A DNA stretch of 64,000 nt from JBNJGB01 sp051747385 (GTDB lineage Bacteria; Myxococcota_A; UBA9042; PHBI01; JACKFB01), in contig JBNJGB010000021.1 of assembly GCA_051747385.1 (NCBI GenBank), positions 1-64,000 of the forward strand, read 5' to 3'. Shown piece by piece: positions 59,795 to 64,000 of the stretch (its first letter is position 1; every line of letters starts with the position of its first letter). The position numbers were made by a program, and so were the translations under genes. The notes beneath the pieces were generated by a model that made no database searches, was not told the origin of the DNA, and saw nothing but the letters and a program-made list of their open reading frames with translations.

Positions 59795-61075
59795 TCAGAG
59801 ACTCATCCGGTCCACGGCCCACAGGGTCGTGGCGAGGGTGAACGCCAGGGCGGCCCCGGCGACGAGCCACGCCACGCCCACCAGGGCCTTGCGCCGCCAC
59901 TCGTGGGGAGCGGAGGCCTCGGGGCGCCGGGCCTCCGCCACGCGCCTGACCGCCTCCGGGGCGCCAGCGTCCACCCGCTCCGGCGCGAAGACGGTCGTCG
60001 CGTCGGGCACGCCGCGCTGATCGGTGGTCTCCTCCCCGAGGTGCTCGGCGGCCCGGAGCCCCGCGCGGTACTCGTCCAGGGTCGGCCCCTCGATCCGTCC
60101 GTCGTCCTCCATGTGCTCGGCGTACCAAGCCGCCAGCACCGCCTCGGCGCGGAGGCCGCGGGCGGAGAGCCAACGCCCGAACGCGGCGGACACGTCGCGG
60201 GCGCTGTCCGGCCGCCCCTCCGGCTCCCGGGCGAGACAGGCGGTGATCACCCGGGCCAGTGGCTCCGGCAGATCGGGCGCGACCTCGGACAGGGACGGCA
60301 CGCGGGCCTCGACGACCCGCTCGAGGGTCTCGACCATGGAATCCGCTCGGAACAGGCGCCGCCCGGCGGCGAGCTCCCACAGCGACACGCCGAGGGAGAA
60401 CAGGTCGCTGCGCCCGTCGAGGGGCCCGCGGGCCACCTGCTCCGGGCTCATGTAGGCGTGCTTGCCCTTCACGACGCCGGCCTGGGTCTCACGGCTCCTC
60501 CCCGCGAACTTCGCGATGCCGAAGTCCACCAGCTTCACCGCGCCGTCGGGCGTCCACATCAGGTTGTGGGGCGAGACGTCCCGGTGCACGACCCCGAGGC
60601 GTCGCCCGTCGTCGCCGCGGAGGTCGTGGACGTGGGCCAGGGCGTCGGCCACCTGGACCCCCACGGCGGCGACGATCTCCGGGGGAGCCGTCTCGCCTCG
60701 CTCCATGAGGGCCTCCAGGACCTTCACGAGCGGACGCCCGTCCACGTACTCCATGACCAGGTAGGGCTCCCCTTCACCCTCGCCGCCCTCGGCGGGCAGC
60801 CGCGCCAGGTCCCACGCCCGGGCGATGCGCGGATGCCTCATGCGCCGCATCAGGCCCGCCTCCTCCAGGAACCCGGCCACCAGCGCCGGATCCTCGGCGG
60901 CGGTCGGGAGCAGGCGCTTCACGGCGACCACGGCGCCGGGCGCGAGGTCCTCGGCCCCCCCCGGCCCGACGTAGCGCGCGCGCCAGACCTCGGCCATCCC
61001 GCCCACGGCCGCCCGGCGCAGCAGCCGATAGGGTCCGAAGTTCGCGGAGGCGCTGCCGCCGGACCCGTGGCTCAC
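59795..61075 (-). CDS. Tail-anchored Ser/Thr protein kinase
   Basis: A 426-residue kinase. GTG 61075 overlaps the dnaJ stop (GTGA). The kinase domain (about 10-285) has 'RRAAVGGMAEVWRARY', 'VAVKRLLPTA', 'HRDVSPHNLMW', 'DFGIAKFAG' and 'KHAYMSPEQ', all catalytic residues present, in the myxobacterial 'HRDVSPHN' form. Thr-rich and acidic linker follows. The last 25 residues form one transmembrane helix ('VGVAWLVAGAALAFTLATTLWAV') with only a few residues beyond, so it is tail-anchored with no sensor domain outside. Co-translated with DnaJ. Confidence 0.92.
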   Translation of the reverse strand: MSHGSGGSASANFGPYRLLRRAAVGGMAEVWRARYVGPGGAEDLAPGAVVAVKRLLPTAAEDPALVAGFLEEAGLMRRMRHPRIARAWDLARLPAEGGEGEGEPYLVMEYVDGRPLVKVLEALMERGETAPPEIVAAVGVQVADALAHVHDLRGDDGRRLGVVHRDVSPHNLMWTPDGAVKLVDFGIAKFAGRSRETQAGVVKGKHAYMSPEQVARGPLDGRSDLFSLGVSLWELAAGRRLFRADSMVETLERVVEARVPSLSEVAPDLPEPLARVITACLAREPEGRPDSARDVSAAFGRWLSARGLRAEAVLAAWYAEHMEDDGRIEGPTLDEYRAGLRAAEHLGEETTDQRGVPDATTVFAPERVDAGAPEAVRRVAEARRPEASAPHEWRRKALVGVAWLVAGAALAFTLATTLWAVDRMSL

Positions 61076-62121
61076 AGGCCCTCGGAGCGAAGCTCCTTCA
61101 CGAGCTTCTTCTGGGATCGGCTCAGCTTCTCGGGGACCTGCAGGTTCAGGGTCACGAACTGATCGCCCTTGCCGCGCCCGCGGAGCCGGGGGATGCCCTT
61201 GCCGCGGAGACGCAGGACCGACCCGGGCTGCGTCCCGGACGGGATCTTCACCGTCTCGTCGCCGTGCAGCGTGGGGACGGTGACCTCGTCCCCCAGGGCC
61301 GCCTGGGTGTAGCTCATGTCCAGGTCCATGTAGACGTCCGCGCCGTCCCGCTGGAAGACGTCGTGGGGTCGGACGTGGATGAACACGTAGAGGTCGCCGC
61401 GCGCCGCCCCGCCGGGGGCCGGTTCGCCCTCGCCGCCGACGCGCATGCGGACGCCGTCGTCGACGCCGGGCGGGATGCTGACGCTGACGTCCCGCTCCAC
61501 CGCGGCCATGCCCTGGCCGCCGCAGCCCTCGCACCGCGACTCGATGATGCGGCCGTCGCCCCGGCAGACGGGACAGGTGGTCTGCACCATGAAGAAGCCC
61601 TGCTGTCGGGTCACGCGGCCGGAGCCCTGGCAGCCGGAGCAGGTCGTGGGGCTGGTGCCGGGCTTCGCGCCCGAGCCCTCGCAGGTGTCGCAGATCTCCC
61701 GGCGGCGGAAGCTCAGGTCCTTCTTCGTCCCGAAGGCGGCCTCCTCGAAGTCCAGCTCCAGGTCGTAGCGCATGTCCGCGCCGCGCCGGGCACGCCGGCG
61801 AGCACCTCCCCCGCCGAAGATGTCCCCGAAGATGTCCCCGAACTGGCTGAAGATGTCCTCGAAGCCGCCGGTGAAGCCGCCGTAGCCGGAGCCGCTGAGG
61901 CCCTCGTGGCCGAACTGGTCGTAGATGCGCCGCTTGTCGGGATCGCTGAGGACCTGGTAGGCCTCCGAGCACTCCTTGAAGCGCTCCTCGGCCTCCGTGT
62001 CCCCGTGGTTGCGATCCGGGTGGTACTTGAGCGCCATCTTGCGGTAGGCGCGCTTCACCTCGCGCGCGTCCGCGTCGCGGGAGACACCCAGGGCTTCGTA
62101 GTAGTCGACCTTCGCGCTCAT
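61072..62121 (-). CDS. dnaJ: DnaJ chaperone
   Basis: A 349-residue class A DnaJ. J domain 1-70 with HPD at 34-36; Gly/Phe segment at about 70-105; four CxxCxGxG-type zinc motifs at about 140-200 ('CDTCEGSGAK', 'CSGCQGSGRV', 'CPVCRGDGRI', 'CEGCGGQG'); then the substrate-binding domains ('SVSIPPGVDDGVRMRVGGEGEP', 'DVYMDLDMSYTQAALGDEVTVPTLHG'). It is slightly shorter than the usual 375. It stimulates DnaK. dnaK and grpE are not adjacent; its operon partner is instead a kinase. Promoter at 62185-62212. Confidence 0.96.
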   Translation of the reverse strand: MSAKVDYYEALGVSRDADAREVKRAYRKMALKYHPDRNHGDTEAEERFKECSEAYQVLSDPDKRRIYDQFGHEGLSGSGYGGFTGGFEDIFSQFGDIFGDIFGGGGARRRARRGADMRYDLELDFEEAAFGTKKDLSFRRREICDTCEGSGAKPGTSPTTCSGCQGSGRVTRQQGFFMVQTTCPVCRGDGRIIESRCEGCGGQGMAAVERDVSVSIPPGVDDGVRMRVGGEGEPAPGGAARGDLYVFIHVRPHDVFQRDGADVYMDLDMSYTQAALGDEVTVPTLHGDETVKIPSGTQPGSVLRLRGKGIPRLRGRGKGDQFVTLNLQVPEKLSRSQKKLVKELRSEGL

Positions 62122-62184
62122 GCGTACAAATCCACGGGGCTGGAGGCTCCGGATCGTCCGGGGGCGGGCACCGGACGTGGCGCA

Positions 62185-62212
62185 ATCCTAGTCACGGCCT
62201 GCGTCGAATCAA
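62185..62212 (-). promoter_or_regulatory. Promoter of dnaJ-kinase operon
   Basis: TTGATT (62212-62207) and TAGGAT (62190-62185) on the minus strand, 16 bases apart; start near 62178. It looks like a housekeeping promoter; no heat-shock (sigma-32 or CIRCE) element is seen. Confidence 0.45.
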
Positions 62213-62288
62213 CCGCAATCCCCGGACGGCGCGCCCATCCCCCGCCGGAGGCCCGTAACCGGAGGCGCGGGACGCCGACCGGGTCTCC

Positions 62289-62317
62289 TTGGACAGGGTC
62301 GGGCGGCCGACTATGAT
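62289..62317 (+). promoter_or_regulatory. Promoter of the Cys-rich lipoprotein
   Basis: TTGGAC (62289-62294) and TATGAT (62312-62317) are 17 bases apart; start near 62324, leaving 24 bases before ATG 62348. The -10 is the same as that proposed for the lipoprotein at 35.2 kb. Confidence 0.5.
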
Positions 62318-62347
62318 GCGCGCTCGTCCGACCTCGGAGAGCCGCCC

Positions 62348-64000
62348 ATGCGCCGACTGCTCATCGTCGCCACGTCCCTGCTCACCGTCGCCGCCGGGTG
62401 CGGAGACGACGACGCCTCCGGTGGCGACGGCGACGCGTCCCCGGACGTCGCCGGAGACGTGGCGGACGTGGGGGGCGGGGACACGGGCCCGGACGTGCCC
62501 CTCCCGGACGCGGGCGACGCGGACGCGGGAGACGGCGGGTCCGGGGACGCGGCGGACACGGGCGACGCCGACGCGGCCGCGGACACGGACGACGGCCCGG
62601 ACGGCGGCGACGGGGAGACGGACGGCGGCGACGCGGACGACGGGGAGGCGGGAGACCTGTCGGACGGAGAGGCGGACACGCCGGAGATGGACGGCGGGGG
62701 CGTCGAAGCGACGGACGGCGAGGCGGGAGACGCCGACGCCGTGGACACCGACGAGGGGGACGTCGACGCGACGGACGGCGAGGCGGGAGACGCCGACGCC
62801 GTGGACACCGACGAGGGGGACGCGGGCCCCGACGCCGACGCGGGCTGCGTCACCGCCGCGGACTGCCCCGACCCCGGGCCCTGCGCCGAGGTGGGGTGCG
62901 GCGACTCCGGGCAGTGCGAGGTGACGCCCCTGGAGGACGGCCTCCCCTGCGACGACGGCAACGCGTGCAGCGCCGGCGACACCTGCCAGGCGGGCGTGTG
63001 CACGGGCGGCGCCGCCGTGACGTGCGACGACGGCAACCCCTGCACCGACGACCTCTGCGTGCCGGCCGAGGGCTGCACCCATCAGAACAACTTCGCGACC
63101 TGCGACGACGGGGACCCGTGCACGGAGGGGGATCGCTGCGAGGCCGGCGAGTGCGTCGGACCGGAGGCCGCCTGCGACGACGACAACCCCTGCACGGTGG
63201 ACACGTGCGACCCGGCCACCGGGACGTGCGAGCACGTCGCCGACGACGACCTCACGTGCTCGGACGGCAGCGAGTGCACCCTGGGAGACCACTGCCTCGA
63301 CGGCGACTGCGTGCCGGGCTCCACGGACGGATGCGAGGACGACAACGCGTGCACGGACGACGTCTGCCAGGAGGGGACCTGCGCCCACATCGTCCTCCAC
63401 GGGATCCCGTGCGAGGACGGAGACGCCTGCAGCGTGGACGACGTCTGCTCCGCGGGTCATTGCGCCCCGGGCGCGCAGCGCGAGTGCGACGACGGCAACC
63501 CCTGCACGGCCGACTCCTGCGATCCCGTCACGGGCTGCGAGCACACGGCCATGTCGGGGGAGGCGTGCGAGGACGGAGACGCATGCACCGTCGAGGACAC
63601 CTGCGACGCCGAGGGGACTTGCGTGCCCGGCGCGCCCCTCGACTGCAGCGACGGCAACCCCTGCACGAGCACGGCCTGCGACGCGGAGACGGGCTGCACG
63701 TTCGATCCCGTCGACGGCGGCTGCGACGACGGCGACATCTGCACGGAGGAGGACATCTGCTCGGGTACCGAGTGCGTCGGGATGGCGAAGACGTGCGACG
63801 ACGGTGACGCATGCACCCGGGACACCTGCGACCCGGTGCTCGGCTGCCAGCACGTCGACACCTCGGGCGAGTGCGTGGACGACTCGCCCTGCACCGACGA
63901 CGCCTGCGACCCGAAGGTGGGCTGCGTCTTCACGCCGAACGACGACCCGTGCGACGACGGCGACGCGTGCACCGTGGGAGACACCTGCGTCGACGGGGTG
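62348..64000 (+). CDS. Large Asp-rich and Cys-rich repeat lipoprotein, 3' end missing
   Basis: An open frame of 551 codons from ATG 62348 to the edge of the window without a stop. Residues 1-18 form a signal peptide with lipobox A-A-G-C18. Residues 19-175 are a stalk of Asp, Gly, Ala, Thr and Glu, including a 60-base tandem duplication. From about 175 on there are Cys-rich units of 20-25 residues, roughly 'C-(D/E)-D-G-(N/D)-x-C-T-x-D-x-C-(D)-x-x-x-G-x-C-x-H', at least fifteen so far. They resemble the Cys-rich repeats of myxobacterial surface proteins, likely disulfide-bonded and calcium-binding. It is a cell-surface lipoprotein of unknown partner. Confidence 0.85.
   Translation, partial: MRRLLIVATSLLTVAAGCGDDDASGGDGDASPDVAGDVADVGGGDTGPDVPLPDAGDADAGDGGSGDAADTGDADAAADTDDGPDGGDGETDGGDADDGEAGDLSDGEADTPEMDGGGVEATDGEAGDADAVDTDEGDVDATDGEAGDADAVDTDEGDAGPDADAGCVTAADCPDPGPCAEVGCGDSGQCEVTPLEDGLPCDDGNACSAGDTCQAGVCTGGAAVTCDDGNPCTDDLCVPAEGCTHQNNFATCDDGDPCTEGDRCEAGECVGPEAACDDDNPCTVDTCDPATGTCEHVADDDLTCSDGSECTLGDHCLDGDCVPGSTDGCEDDNACTDDVCQEGTCAHIVLHGIPCEDGDACSVDDVCSAGHCAPGAQRECDDGNPCTADSCDPVTGCEHTAMSGEACEDGDACTVEDTCDAEGTCVPGAPLDCSDGNPCTSTACDAETGCTFDPVDGGCDDGDICTEEDICSGTECVGMAKTCDDGDACTRDTCDPVLGCQHVDTSGECVDDSPCTDDACDPKVGCVFTPNDDPCDDGDACTVGDTCVDGV
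62701..62820 (+). repeat. 60-base tandem duplication in the lipoprotein stalk
   Basis: 62701-62760 and 62761-62820 are identical except for one base (gaagcg versus gacgcg). The unit is 20 codons, so the duplication is in frame and recent. Confidence 0.9.

Overview
The window reads as a GC-rich (roughly 70%) chromosomal scaffold from a myxobacterium-like member of Myxococcota / former Deltaproteobacteria. Supporting signs: long Asp/Ala/Gly-rich and Cys-rich lipoproteins, Ser/Thr kinases of the 'HRDxxPxN' type, FHA proteins, a DUF4388 (PATAN) protein, a zinc-ribbon/GYF/TonB-like AgmX (GltJ)-type protein and many TPR/HEAT proteins. A run of 100 N at 39110-39209 shows it is an assembled scaffold, probably from a metagenome. 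No phage, transposase, CRISPR array or tRNA gene was recognised.

Layout. 1-320: leader and tandem promoters of an rRNA operon that runs off the left edge on the minus strand. 558-2021: a beta-propeller lipoprotein. 2565-5064: a FadR-type TetR regulator with etfB and etfA behind an autoregulatory promoter, i.e. acyl-CoA-responsive electron transfer from beta-oxidation. 5134-8336: a TPR membrane protein, tsaD and ksgA. 8343-11406: lipoproteins, a parvulin-type foldase and small membrane proteins. 11891-14101: a fused E1 alpha/beta 2-oxoacid dehydrogenase. 14432-16681: a HEAT-repeat protein. 16903-17958: a ClpX-like ATPase without its zinc domain. 18218-25422: alaS, pilT, recA, cinA and a secreted protein. 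25502-28182: glgC-glgA. 28268-34858: sucA-sucB-lpd (2-oxoglutarate dehydrogenase) followed by a DUF695-RraB protein. 35241-37142: Asp-rich metal-binding lipoprotein. 37314-50310: a signalling neighbourhood of zinc-ribbon, FHA, Ser/Thr kinase, FemAB-like, RDD, TPR-HEAT and PATAN-J-TPR proteins. 50243-53738: a three-gene operon with gshB, then dapF. 53989-54645: rplC standing alone with its own promoter. 54797-64000: AgmX-like protein, M16 peptidase, a protein with RelA/SpoT-like motifs, a kinase co-translated with dnaJ, and the start of a large Cys-rich lipoprotein not closed within the window.

Five intergenic regions (2040-2470, 14102-14385, 17971-18213, 22168-22485, 38759-39355) hold copies or pieces of a shared mosaic repeat of about 230-250 bp built from modules; the assembly gap lies exactly inside a tandem pair of them. 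The most interesting points are the predicted FadR operator, the shared zinc ribbons of the kinase and its FHA neighbour, the RelA/SpoT-like motifs of the 58.6 kb gene, the stand-alone rplC, the stripped ClpX paralogue, the repeat islands and several promoters predicted to give leaderless mRNAs. All functional calls come from reading the sequence and memory of families; no searches were run.
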